The notes under the pieces were generated by a model, which searched no databases, was not told where the DNA came from, and worked only from the letters and a program-made list of their open reading frames with translations. The translations under genes were made by a program, and so were the position numbers. DNA of 64,000 bases, taken from contig WHUZ01000077.1 of NCBI GenBank assembly GCA_015179045.1, positions 124,001-188,000 of the forward strand, given 5' to 3'. Every line of letters starts with the position of its first letter. The stretch's first letter is position 1. Positions 44,106 through 55,114 of the stretch are shown piece by piece. The stretch comes from Kalaharituber pfeilii. Taxonomy: Eukaryota; Ascomycota; Pezizomycetes; Pezizales; Pezizaceae.

Positions 44106-45945
44106 ATGTTAAGAGTCGCCTATCAGAACGTGAGGAGGGCGGTGGTGGGGACAGACTTGGCACTGCAGGAGGCAGCGGAACGGAAAATAGACATTTTCTT
44201 CATAGGAGAGGCATGGAGGGCACCGAGAGGAGGGACTACCTTTCACCCAGCTTATGAGACAGTGTACGCACCAGTGAAGATGGGAGGCATAGCAGCATAC
44301 ATGAGAAAGGAGTGGGTGGGGGGAGCAAGAGTGGAGGGAGAGGATAAATTCATTACCGTTCAGGCAGGCGGTAAGAGAGTGACAGGAGTATATTGGAATA
44401 AGGAGGCGAGCATGGAGGCAGAACTGGACAAGATCAGAATGACAGACCTCCTCATCGGGGATTGCAACAGTCATCATAGGGATTGGTCATCGAAACAGGA
44501 TAGCAGAGGACCGGACTTGAGGGAAGGTATGAGAGCACTAAGCCTGAAGCAGCAACCAGACAGGAGGACCGGGACCTGGACAAGAACAGTGAATGGAGAA
44601 GTGTGCACAGCCTTACTAGACTTGGTTTTCACGAGGAGAGAGGAGTGGGAGATAGGCGGGTTGACATAGATAGCAGGCGCAGACCATGCCATAGCTTTTT
44701 TTTTTTTTTTTTTTATTTCATTACTCGCGTGCCGCCTTGTAGGCTATGGCGAGGGCATGCCATAGTTTACGGACACCTGAAGGGAACAGACAGATGTGGA
44801 TTGAGGGTTACAGACTAGGAGAAGTGGGAAGAGTGCGTAGAAAAATGGGGCAAGGAACCATTGCCCAAAGGGGACCCTTATGATATACTGAAGGACCTTA
44901 CGGCTCGATTCACCAGGAAGCTCGGTTAAATGATCAAACGAAGAGGTGGTTCGACAAGGAAGTGAAGGAGGCACATAAGATGAGTAGGTATATCTTGCGC
45001 AAACAGAATGGATTTGACTATGAGAGCAGGATCAAAGCCAGGAGATTACTCAGGGACATAATACGGGACAAGAAGAAATGACACTGGGAGGAATATCTAG
45101 AAGAGGACAGGATAACGTCCCCCTGGGATATATTTAGACTAGCAAGAGACCCCATTCCAGAGTCGGGAACTGATGGGCATCCGAGGCTCAGACCAGGAGA
45201 TAGCCGATGCTCTGGTGGAGCAACATTTCATAACGAAAGAAGAGGAGCTGGAGACCCCAAGGAGACCGGAGAGGATAACGCTGGATAGGGAGGAAGCCAG
45301 GCAAGCTATTGACAAGGCACTGAGCAGAACGAAGTCAAGGTCGGCTCTGGGTTCGGGTGGAGTTCAATATGGACTACTCAAACTATGAGAGGCTTCACGT
45401 TGTACAGGCAAATCAGGGAAAGAATAGTGGACTACATAAACAGAGACTATGACTTTGCAAGAGGCTTCGATGTAGTCATGATACACAAGAAAAACAAACT
45501 CAGAGAGCTACCGGGTAGCTGGAGACCGATCACCTTATTGAATACAGTGGTGAAGTTGGGACAGAAAGTAGTGGCAGACTTGATACAAAGACAGGACTGC
45601 CTGTTCCATAAATCTCAGCTGGGGGGGAGACCACACAGAGGTGCAGAGGACCTCCAGAGGCAAACGCTAAAGGAGGTGGATAGGAGACTAGGACAGGGGA
45701 AATGGGTAGTGCGGGTAGGAGATGATATCAAGTCGGCATTCAACTTCGTAAGAAGACAGAAGGTTGTAGAACGACTAGGATGCAAAGACTCCAATCTAAT
45801 GGCTTTTGTGGATTCATTTCTCCAGCTTGTTATTATTTAATGTCCCCGACGGTGCCTGGCTATCGCACATTTTCCGGGACTATACGCAGTACAAGACTTT
45901 ACATAGGAAACGGGGTTGCCCCCTCTAGGAAAGAAAAACAAAAAA
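44106..45945 (+). pseudogene. LINE ORF2: endonuclease and N-terminal RT
   Basis: The ATG at 44106 starts MLRVAYQNVRRAVVG. The APE-type endonuclease part has IDIFFIGEAWRAPRGG, LLIGDCNSHHRDWSS and LLDLVFTRR. This enzyme nicks the target DNA for LINE priming. A 61-bp hairpin insertion (44695-44755) and several stops or shifts follow. RT pieces: ITLDREEARQAIDKAL (about 45275), GSWRPITLLNTVVKLGQKVV (45508), SQLGGRPHRGAEDL and VRVGDDIKSAFNFVRR (45715). The GLPP wording expected before the catalytic box is at about 45912, after which the sequence switches to the next element. YxDD, RNase H and the 3' end are absent here. Confidence 0.82.
44695..44755 (-). mobile_element. 61-bp hairpin-only A-type retroinsertion
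   Basis: Target duplication CATGCCATAG (44685-44694, 44756-44765). Poly-T, ATTTCATTACTCGC, hairpin with GCCT/AGGC inner stem. It ends two bases beyond the outer stem. Confidence 0.95.
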
Positions 45946-46016
45946 AACCAAAAGCAAAGAAAGAAAGAAGAAAATGAGTTCCACCAGCAATCCTCCCATC
46001 GCCTCCTTCCACCCTC

Positions 46017-49000
46017 CTACCCTTGGCCCCGCTTCCCAAAGTTAGCAGGCCGAATCCGCTCTGCTACCCTCATGCAGAAATTCTGCGTCCTAGACCACTC
46101 CTCCTTCCCGAACAAGACATCAAAACCTGTGGGTACCACCCGCCCATTCCTGCGCGTCCCATAGAGGCCCTCCTCTAGCCTCTCCCTCTCGAGCTTCCGG
46201 CATTTCCGCATGATATGGTCTCTCATTGCCGGCTTGTCTTTCCCACAGAGAGGGCACGCAACCCTCTTGCGAGATATCTCCATGAACGCTCTCACTCCCT
46301 TCTTGGTCCAGTGCCGCAGCCCTAGACCCCACGCCTTTGCCCCCAAGTCCTTCGCAAACTCCGCTCCATCTCGTGCCCTAACTTCTGCGACCGTAAGTTG
46401 GCCGGGGACCCCCTGCATCCTCCACCCCGGTTCTACTACTGCCCTCTTGGCCTCTTTGTCTGCTCTCTCGTTCCCAGCAATCCCCAGATGTGCCGGAACC
46501 CAGATTATATATCCTTCTATGCCTTTATCCGCCAGCTTGCTGCTCATCCTGAGGAGTTCGTGCTCTAATCTTGAGCGTGCTTTGCACTGTCCGTCCAACG
46601 CTGTCCGTACCACATACTGTGAGTCTGTCAGGATGTACATCTTTCCTTTTCCAAGGCCCCTATCAGCTCGCAAGAGCGCCACCCGGCATGCCTCCAGAAC
46701 CGCAGCTAGCTCGGCTACGTCGTTGTCATATGTGTCCAGTAATGCTACCCTGTATGCCTCATATCTGTTTGACTCTTGCTCACCCACACCCCCATATGCT
46801 CCCAGTGTCGGCCTGCGGACCCTAACTGCTGCTGCCCCTACCCCAGCCTCTGAGCGGCTCCCATCCGTATACCACACCTGTGCCCCACTCCAAACCTGCT
46901 CTTCTTCCCACACTGCCACTGCAGCAATCCACCGTTCACATTCCTCCTCCTTTGGTCGCCTCTGCTCTGTCTCTATACTTCCCAAGATTATTCCCTTTCT
47001 CCACGGCTCCCACTCCCGAGCTACGTGTAACTCGATTCTGGTGCCTAGCTCTTCCCCCACCGCCTCCTGTATCAGCTTATCAACTAGACTTCCTTTCCCT
47101 ATCCTACTCCGGTTTATATGACCTGGGACTGTTGCTATCCTAATGGCTGCTCTCCTCCGAAGCTTATCAATGTATGCATCCGTTGGTATGACTCCCAGTT
47201 CCCCTACTGCTACCTTGAACGAGACGCTCGTAGGTAACTGCAGTAGTGCCCTAACCATTCGTGTGTGCTCTTTTCTCAGTGTTTCCCGATCCTTTGTAGA
47301 CTTGTATATCTCCGCTCCATAGGTAAGTGTTGGAAGTAGTATTATGTTAATCAGCTTAACTATAACATCTATTCCTAGACGTCTCTCTCTTATGGTTTGT
47401 GCCATCTGCCACGTCCGTCCCCATGCTTTCTTGACACTTATACTTACTGTATCTTGGTAAGTCCCCTTTATTGTATTCGGTGTCTTAACTCCGAGCCTCT
47501 CATATTCTCGCTTCTGATCACCGTCCTTCTTCTCTCCTCCGTATGCAACGGTATGCCGCTTTTCCTTTGGTAACACCAGCCCCCAGGTATCCTCGAACTC
47601 CTTAAGCGTATCTTCTATGAGCCCAAGAAATTTATCCCACTGTTTGCCAGGTAATAGACCCGTAATACCTATAAACCCATCATCCATATAGGCATCTGTG
47701 TCAACCTCTATATTGTGTTTGTTCTTGATTCTCCAGTCGACTACTCGCTTTTGTTGCTCTGATAGATGTCCCATCCCTGCCTTCCTCTTAGACCCACCGG
47801 AGGACCCCTGCTTAGCCATATAATCCCAGATCCTCTTCTCTAGACTCCGCCTCGCCATTCGCAGTGCCACATCCATTACTAGGCACCAAATAAGAGGCGA
47901 CGCTGGCCCTCCTTGTGGTAGCCCATTGACTATTACTGGCCTTCCCTCCCCTCCCGGCCCATCCCACTGAATCCAGGCAGTCCGTTCCGTTGCCCTATCA
48001 ATCACTGCATCTGCCCATTCCACCAACTCCGGATGCGCCATTAAAGCGTGTAGAACCTGTGCCCCTGACGTTCCCGAGAAGGCCGACTTGACGTCAAAGT
48101 AGATACCGAGCCTAGCGTGAGTATTGGAATGACACTCAGTCTTCTTAACACACGTACTCCTCCTTATAAAGATGCGTTCATAGTCTGCATGCTTGATCAG
48201 CAGATCCACTGCTCCCTGTCCTGTGCGCGCTCCCAGTGTATGCTCAAACCAGCGCACTTTCGCTTTCATACCTTCAACTAGGCCCATCTCATATAGCTTC
48301 TCTAAAATGCCCATAACACCAACTGGTCGCCAGCTGGACAGGTCCCCAGCTGCTGTTCGCCCTGGCTTCATGATCATCTTGATTCTTATATCCCTTCTTC
48401 CATCCCAGCTTTCATGCTCTTCCCACTTCTTCCTAAACACCTCTCCTAATAGCCGTTCCTCTGCCTCTGGCCCAGCTGCTTTCACCACTTTTGCTAGCGC
48501 TCGCTTATTCCAACCGTCGATTCCTGCTGCCGCTTTGCCGCTGAGCTTTCTCCATACCTCCTTCCATATCTCCCTCCAGTTCTGTGACTCCCTATTTGTC
48601 CCCTGGTCAATATTCTCTGCCAGAGCTTGCCTATACGTCACCTCCCCTGCTCCCAGAACCTCCCTATTGCATGACGGGAAATTTGCCTGTACAATTCCCT
48701 CTATGACCTCCTCCGGAGCCAGTCCTGGTGGTCCTGGGACCAAGCCAATACACCTCTTCCGTTTCTTCCCTGAGACCCGCCTCCATGTCTCCCAAACCTT
48801 GCCCATTTCTCCCAATTCACCCCCTTCTAGCAGAACATCTTCTTTGCCCAATAGTTCATCCAGATACGTATCTCTAGCTCTCCTTACTTTCCTTCGAAAG
48901 TCCTTCCGGAGTCTCCGCAGTATTTGTTCCTGCCTCTCCGCTTCATTGCCAGTAGCTCTAACACGTGCCCTATCCACCCGGCGAGTCTGTTGATGTAGCT

Positions 49001-49953
49001 CCCCACGCTGTCGCTCTAGCTCATCATTCCACCACTCACATTGTCCCTTTCTTGCCTCCTGCCTCTTGCCAAATACTCTAGTTCCTAGGACTTCCTCAAT
49101 CTCTTTGATCCCTACGCTCCCCCCTAATGGTTGCACCAATATCTCCCGCATTCCAGCAATTGCACCGCGAAGACCTGTTCCGGCTCCGGCTACGGCCTCG
49201 GCCACGACCCCAGCCTCAGCACCTCTCTGACTTGGAGGTCCCTTATCTGTCCTCTTACGTCTCCTTGTTCCACCCTCCCCTGTTACGGCTGGACCTCCAA
49301 AGGGTGCCGATAACCCCACTACCAGCATCGCATGGTCCGAACCGATCCACCACTTCTGTACCTTGCCCAGAGGTCGAGTACCCGCAATCATATCAATGGC
49401 CTCGTAACTGGCCTTGTGCTGTACCTTCTCCCGCCTCGTAACTGGATCGCCTCTGTTCACCGCCGCTCTAAGTCCTATTGCATCCATCCATCCTGTAATG
49501 CTCTTAATAAGATCTTTATTGTCCCAGGCCCGTGGAGAGAGTCTCCCTGCCCAGTACTTGTGTTGAACATTCATGTCCCCTGCAACCATAACTTGCTGTC
49601 CTCGATCCTTCGCTTCCTGACATAGTCTCACCAGTCTCTCCATCCACCTGTTTTGCGTTTCTCTGCTCTGCCGTGGATGTCGATACAGCCCAATTACTCG
49701 CCATTCCGCAATATCTAAAACAACCACATCGTTCGATTCCTGCCTCCCGCTCAACTATGCCCCGTGTCTCATATATCCACTTCGAGACCCAGATCGCTGT
49801 TTGTCCTTGCCTATAACCCACCGCCTGCTCACTCTCACCTGCTCCGAAATTCCTTGGCACCTCGCTGATTATTCTCAGCTCAGCTTCTCCCCATGGCCCC
49901 ATGGCTTCTGCATACTCCCAAACCTTTCTCACATTAAGTACCTTAACTACCAC
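46017..49953 (-). pseudogene. LINE ORF2, complete domain set, one frameshift
   Basis: A frame of about 1245 codons runs from 49754 to 46017. The first about 65 codons (VVVKVLNVRKVWEYAEAM, then QTAIWVSKWIYETRG) are in another frame, joined near 49745 by a one-base shift. Endonuclease: QQVMVAGDMNVQHKYW and WWIGSDHAMLVVG. RT: SSWRPVGVMGILEKLYE, GIYFDVKSAFSGTSG, NGLPQGGPASPLIW and AYMDDGFIG, so the YMDD box is intact. RNase H: VWYTDGSRSEAG, DVAELAAVLEA, YILTDSQYVVR and IIWVPAHLGIAGNERADKEA. The C-terminal motif is CPLCGKDKPAMRDHIMRKC. Only the single shift separates it from an intact ORF2; two antisense frames over it are shadows. Confidence 0.93.
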
Positions 49954-50023
49954 GCCCCAGGGGGTACCTCGAGTACCCCCTCCCCCCTCTCCCCCCCTAA
50001 CCGATATTTATCGGCTTCGGGCA

Positions 50024-50392
50024 TCATAACCTGATGGGTCGCCCCCCGCGTCCCACGCGCGTGAAGCCCTCATTGTCGACCTGACAGTACGCTGCATAAT
50101 GCCCTGATCGCCCGCACCGGAAGCAGCACCCAGCCTGTGCATGGCCAGGCCGTCCCTGGATCCGGGGGTTTGTTCTCATCTGTCCCTTCCGAGGGCAGTT
50201 CCTTGCTATGTGCCCCTGGCCCTGACATTTATAGCAGAAGGTCTTTTCTCGAACCTGCTGGCTTCCCATGGCTGGTCTCACCGGCTTGAACCTCATTCCC
50301 CCGCAGATATATCCCATGGCGTGGTTTAGGACTATAGTCCAGGCCATTGCAGTAGGCTCTAGATAGATCTCACTAGAACGAGAGTGGTGCAT
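50024..50392 (-). pseudogene. LINE ORF1 C-terminal part
   Basis: The minus strand gives about 122 residues with two zinc knuckles of C-x2-C-x4-H-x4-C form, CYKCQGQGHIARNC and CFRCGRSGHYAAYC, separated by a basic linker, and a stop at 50024. ORF2 begins about 70 bases downstream. The knuckles bind the element's RNA in this family. The N-terminal part of ORF1 is missing beyond about 50400, so the copy is 5'-truncated. Confidence 0.85.
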
Positions 50393-50400
50393 TGTAGGAA

Positions 50401-50984
50401 GCAGTTTCGACTATGGACAGAACCCGTGCGAAGGTGGTGGTGGAGGCATCTCAGGCCAGAGATGGGCGGTGACTGGGGGACAGGAAGAAGAGTTGGCGGT
50501 GTGGGAGTTTGACACTGGGTAAGCATGCTTGCTACTCGAATTACATATCGTACGTGTTATTGGTGCTAGAAAGGAAAGTCTTCAGACAAACATACATTTA
50601 TGTGTTACTCGCAATAGAGCAAAAGATGCAGCCCTCAGAATCCGACTCCGCCCGATCTGATTGGCCACGAACACTTCAGCCTACAATAGCCTTCTCACCA
50701 TTGTCCCAGCTTCTACCTCCCCAGAAAGACTCACCACCACCACACCCTCCGACGGCGCCCTCTAAGATCCACACACTTGTCATCGATGACGGCTCTCTGA
50801 GATTTGAACTCACGCACAGGATCGCCGCCCATATCGTGAAATTCGCACACAGTTTAACATTGCTTGCCAGGAAAAGTACCTTGCGACCGTGGGAATGGAG
50901 GATACGACATACGAGTTGCCGCTGAGGAGTACGGTGAAGGTGTGAGAGTTGGAGAAGGGCGGGGCGTTGAGGTGGATGTGGGAT
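50401..50984 (+). other. Possible gene remnant, interrupted by a short LTR
   Basis: The plus strand from ATG 50626 reads MQPSESDSARSDWPRTLQ and LVIDDGSLRFELTHRIAAH. In another frame it continues with GMEDTTYELPLRSTVKV, and after the LTR (from about 51175) with VELGWGVKLDEQGLVALKV. It looks like a frameshifted protein but I do not recognise it. It could be chance. Confidence 0.3.
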
Positions 50985-51157
50985 TGTTGAGCTTTGGGTA
51001 GAAAGAGATGATTGTTGTTCCTTCGTAGAGAGAGTAGCCAAAGTAAACCTATATACATAGAGCATGAGGTTGCTCTCGGGCCCTTACCACCCTTTATCAC
51101 GGACCTCTCTGATATCCGACACCTCCGACACTCCGACATTACTGTAGATCTCTAACA
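50985..51157 (-). mobile_element. Solo short LTR, 173 bp (TGTTAGAG family)
   Basis: 5-bp target duplication GGGAT (50980-50984, 51158-51162). On the minus strand it begins TGTTAGAGATC and ends GCTCAACA. Such short LTRs are typical of TRIM elements. Confidence 0.88.
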
Positions 51158-51162
51158 GGGAT

Positions 51163-52373
51163 GGGAGCGGCGGGAGGAAGGTGGAGCTGGGGTGGGGCGT
51201 AAAGCTGGATGAGCAGGGATTGGTAGCGTTGAAGGTGCAGAGCGAGGGGGACGGAAAGAAGGAGACGGTGTTGGCGGTGAGTGGCGTTGCTTCCTGTAGG
51301 GTTAGGGTGGGATGTGGCGGTGTGGGTTTGTGGGGCTGACGGCTGGCGTTGTGCGGGCGGTGCAGATTTTGCCGTTTGCGTAGGCTCGTCAGCAAGATAC
51401 TTGTAGATATTTCCTGCTTGGGGCCAAGTAAATTGCAGTAGAGCATAACCGGACTAAGTAGAAGAAGGAATTTCACCGCTAAGGATTTCCTGGAAGGGAA
51501 GGATGCAAAAGGGCAGGTTTCTACTCCCTTCTTCCCTTCTTCCCTTCTTCCCTTCTCTTCCCTCTTCTATTCCTTCCCCACCCTTTCTCATTCCCTTCTT
51601 GCTGCTGCTGGCCGTGCATTCTCCTTTGCTCCATCTTTTCGCTACTATCCAATGTATCTATCTGCCGATGCCTCCCAACTCTTGCTTCAACGTCCTTCTC
51701 TCCTTCTATTCTCTCGTCACCCGGGTACCGTCCCCTCTGTCATCTTTAAAGTTTAAAGCCGACACCTATTCTCGGAAACTGCAAGCAAGAGCTGCAAAGG
51801 AAGCAGAGAAAGGAAAATACTGTAGCTGAGAGTATTACTATATGCATTCAACGCATTGGGGTTCCCATGTTCCTGAAATTGAAAGTAGTCTTCATAACCC
51901 CACCAAAAACGCGATTGTCAAGATTAAATATTATAGATATTCCGCATTTGATATCCACATTGCGTAAGAGGCAGCCCTCCTTCTTTTGGTCTTTAGGTAA
52001 GCTAGCTTCTCCAGTCACACGTATCTGCAAGTGTCCTGCGTCAAGTGGAAATCTAATCCTATGCGATAATCATCTTGCTAAAGTGTTGCTATGCATACTT
52101 AGTGCCTCTAACACCTGTTGAGGGTGGGTAACTGGATCCCTTGCTTCCGCTGCCGCATCCCAAATTTGAAGTCGATTCCCAAGATACTTCAGCGCAAGTG
52201 AATATGGAGTTTGAAGTCACGAAGCAAAAATTGCAAGAAGCTTTGTAGTGCTGTTATTGGATGTGAGCTCGAGATGGATTGAGAGCTTGTGAGCTTCATC
52301 ACTCGATATATCCATCATTTGCAGTTGCCGTCGGGAAGCTCACAAAAACACAACATATGCTGACAGTGTGTAG
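51163..52373. other. No gene recognised
   Basis: A C/T-rich tract lies at 51525-51600 (CTTCTTCCCTTCTT repeats). Short frames only. Confidence 0.45.
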
Positions 52374-52866
52374 GCGGTGCGCCTAAGCTACTATTACCGT
52401 GCTGATGCTGGGCTCAGACGCTGCAGGTCACGTGGGTCATATGGCTGTACAGTCAATGCTAGGTTACATACACACAGTGAGGGTAAGTCCAGGGTCATGG
52501 AATATGCTCAGAAATGGTGATGCTGTACCAACCTGTATAAGAAGGACATTCTTTCTACCTTCTTCATCTTCATCTTTCGTCTTTCATCTTCATCTTTCAT
52601 GTTCGTCTTCATCTTTGATCCTTCCTATTCACTGTTTATTCATCTGTTCATACTCGTTACCTTCAACCTTTCTGCAGTTATGTCTTTTAATATTGGTTCT
52701 GCACTTGCTACACAATCAAACAACTCTCGTCATGCTCAGTAATCTTCTCCATGCAACTACCTGATACTGCCTTCACTTCCTCCTTTGCCCAGAGAACTCC
52801 CACCAGAGGGCCCAGTACGTAGAGTAGTGGAATTAGGTGCAGCGCGCCCCACGCTTATAACAGCTT
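52374..52866 (-). repeat. Dispersed repeat, inverted partner of 4455-4962
   Basis: It carries the uninterrupted target ATTCATCTGTTCATA at 52638-52652, where the partner has the 29-bp insertion. Confidence 0.75.
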
Positions 52867-53029
52867 ATCATGCACTGCAGAAGGGTGATGGGGGTGGGAA
52901 AGTGGAGGCTTGGAGTGGAGGAGATGCACTAGAAAGCTGGACCAAGGTAGAGGAGGGGAGCGAGGGAGAGGTACATTATTTTGTGGTTTGTTTCGCATCA
53001 GGAAGAGAAATCGATGAGCTAAAGATGAT

Positions 53030-53087
53030 CTCGCCATAGCCCTTAGGGCGGCATGCGAGTAATGAAATAAAAAAAAAAAAAAAAAAA
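53030..53087 (+). mobile_element. 58-bp hairpin-only A-type retroinsertion, cleanest example
   Basis: Target duplication GAGCTAAAGATGAT (53016-53029, 53088-53101). The insert begins with the first base of the outer stem CTCGC (53030-53034), which pairs with GCGAG (53055-53059). The inner stem is GCCC (53039-53042)/GGGC (53046-53049). TAATGAAAT and about 19 A follow. Confidence 0.97.
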
Positions 53088-53458
53088 GAGCTAAAGATGA
53101 TAGACAGACTTTGTTCTGTACACAAATATATTACAGAGATAGTATAGTACGATGGAGTTTTTTGCTGAAACGAGCGGGTGTGTATATAAGGCTGACAGAT
53201 GGGATATCAAGGAGGACCGCAACGCGGATGGAAAACAGGGCATGTGGAAGTTCGTGGCGTGGTTTGGGGATGCCACCTAGAAGCACATTACAGTGTTATA
53301 ACTCGAATGAACCTGCTTATGGAGAGCAAGGTCAGGGAGAGGGCTCGCTGGGGGAGCGAGTTCGGCTTTGTGGTGACACAGTTTGCCTATGTTTTTGTGC
53401 AATTGCACTCCTAAACGGCTACAATTTCTCTGTGTTTGTATATATATAGTTACTTGTA

Positions 53459-53540
53459 GTCTCGTAACCAGACGCTGACCTAGCGGAGTCCAACCATTTT
53501 CCTGAAACTCCGCTTAGTCAGCGTCTGGTTACGAGATTAC
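53459..53540. mobile_element. 82-bp foldback element
   Basis: The arms CTCGTAACCAGACGCTGAC... and its complement (about 30 bp, two mismatches) surround a loop of about 17 bases. 10-bp direct repeats GTTACTTGTA flank it (53449-53458, 53541-53550). A 10-bp duplication would fit a Mutator-like MITE. Confidence 0.85.
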
Positions 53541-53649
53541 GTTACTTGTATGCTTTTGACAGGTATGTGTTGATGGGATGAGATGAGAATAGTACAAGGT
53601 AGTTACGAGACTAGTACAAGGACCGCTACATATTATTAGCAGTAATTAG

Positions 53650-53656
53650 TTCGGCA

Positions 53657-53691
<35 letters not shown>

Positions 53692-53998
53692 ATAACCCCG
53701 CTTGTAGCACGTGGCCATGGCAGGGTCCCTGGGCAAGCCCTCATAGCCCGGAGACAGGCTAAAATAAATTTCTACGTACATGGCCCCATCGCGCCGTCGC
53801 CCCCGCTCTCCTAATTTCTAGAACTTGACCCCGGCGAAGAAATTCTCTAAAATGTCATATTCCTCCCCATTCTCCGCCTTTCTCTTCCAATTCTTTCCCA
53901 TGTCGCTCCACCTCTCAAAACCTTCTGGACGGTTCTTCTGGCTTCTGCATCGGAAAGCGAGATGCTCCCCCGTAATTAGTTCGGCACGCGAGTAATGA

Positions 53999-54031
<33 letters not shown>
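53650..54031 (+). mobile_element. Half-hairpin A-type retroinsertion, split by a B-type LINE end
   Basis: Target duplication GTAATTAG (53642-53649, 54032-54039). Body TTCGGCACGCGAGTAATG ATAT plus about 31 A, that is, only the 3' half of the hairpin. The body is interrupted at 53658-53971. Confidence 0.85.
53658..53971 (-). mobile_element. B-type LINE 3' end, 314 bp
   Basis: 16-bp target duplication GTAATTAGTTCGGCAC (53642-53657, 53972-53987). Poly-T, B hairpin, 3'UTR, then a diverged ORF2 end related to 36557-36700. Confidence 0.93.
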
Positions 54032-54035
<4 letters not shown>

Positions 54036-54039
54036 TTAG

Positions 54040-55046
54040 CTACTTATATATTGCTAATTGAGCTTGATCTTATGCTGCTATGGATTGGATGGATACTTGT
54101 GGTATGTATATGTGCGAGAGATGGAAATGGATATTGATATTCTTGCAGGAGTTGGGGTTCAGAAAGATGGTGGGAATAAGAATGGCGGTGTTTGTGATGT
54201 GGGTTTTGTGGTCCCAAAGCATTGGGCTAGTTGTTAGTTGCCAAGACTATCAACGAACCCAGGGCCCAGAAACGTGGATGCCCAGGCCAGGCCCTTGTAA
54301 ACAGCAGACTTACTATACCCGGTAATCAGCGCAATTCCCTGCCACCTCTAGAATAGAATAGCGGAGAATTCAAGATACATCTGCCTGTAATGGTAACATT
54401 GAAATTTCTACTTAAAATGCTTCGGTAAGCTTTCGCTCAACTTATTCGATCTATGAAAATATAACTAGTCAATGTCACCTAGTTACAGGCACACTGCGCA
54501 CACAAATTCGGTACAGTAACAATAAAAAATTGATCTGACTTTACCAAAAATGAGTTCCGTGGGTCATTGGGTTTCTTTATGATCAAGAATAATGGCAGTC
54601 ACTAAGAAATAACAATCGTGGTACGGTGAATGTGAAATACGGAATTGGTTGCTGGACTTGGATGTACATACTTTACATGTGAGTTGGATGTCACTTGCGG
54701 CCACAGGTCTGAGCAAATGGCCAGGGCTGTCCATCATATGTATATACCTACGTTCTACCCAGTCACCGGTGGTGAGTGGAGAGCGTAGATAGAAAAGAAC
54801 AAGCAAGCAAAACAGCTCAAACAACAGAATAATAATAGTAATAAAAAAAGAATACATGAGATGCAAGACCCTATGCATGTGCACTATTTTTACTGTATTT
54901 TTGACCTTCCCCTGTACTAATAGACAGTTGAAGAGACATAAGATATTTCTCGCACCTTTTGGGTGCTCGGTCGAGTTTTTATAGATCTGTGACAATGAAG
55001 TTTCGAATTTGTTTCTCGAATCTCTTGGTACGTACGGGCTTCATGG
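54040..55046. other. No gene recognised
   Basis: A 143-codon minus-strand frame (54995-54564) includes a hydrophobic run (LLFELFCLLVLFYL) but no known domain or clear start context. Confidence 0.4.
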
Positions 55047-55054
55047 AACAGGAA

Positions 55055-55056
55055 TT

Positions 55057-55087
<31 letters not shown>

Positions 55088-55114
55088 TACTCGCATGCCG
55101 CCCTATGTGCTGGT
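55055..55114 (-). mobile_element. A-type retroinsertion truncated inside the hairpin
   Basis: Target duplication AACAGGAA (55047-55054, 56001-56008). Poly-T, AAATCATTACTCGC, hairpin that stops a few bases into its 5' arm. A solo LTR later landed at its end. Confidence 0.85.

Larger units (their letters stand above)
35390..45945 (+). mobile_element. Long Tad1-like LINE, broken by nested insertions
   Basis: The pieces lie in order on the plus strand. About 35390-36202 is a 5'UTR (start uncertain). ORF1 starts at 36203 and runs in pieces to about 44060. ORF2 starts at 44106 with the endonuclease and then RT, and is cut off at about 45945 by the next LINE. Interruptions: LINE 36368-38326 with insert 38327-38459, solo LTR 39148-41702, LINE end 42055-42287, and hairpin inserts 43942-44001 and 44695-44755. 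Removing 36368-38463 rejoins IIGCKKV and IDQAVARG in frame. Several stops and shifts remain, so the element is dead. Confidence 0.8.
45950..50400 (-). mobile_element. Nearly full-length LINE without the A/B hairpin tail
   Basis: ORF1 end with two CCHC knuckles (50392-50024), then ORF2 (about 49953-46017), then a short 3' end in pyrimidine/purine-rich DNA (45925-45975, TTTCTTTC on the minus strand). Neither hairpin type is present at its 3' end, so it belongs to a different LINE lineage from its neighbours. Its right end (5' side) fades at about 50400. Confidence 0.85.

Noticed and set aside
46210..47121. Long plus-strand ORFs of 303 and 266 codons (46210-47121 and 48193-48993)
   Set aside because: They lie antisense to LINE ORF2, which has all expected motifs on the minus strand. 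Their composition (Ser/Pro/Leu-rich) is what the complement would give.
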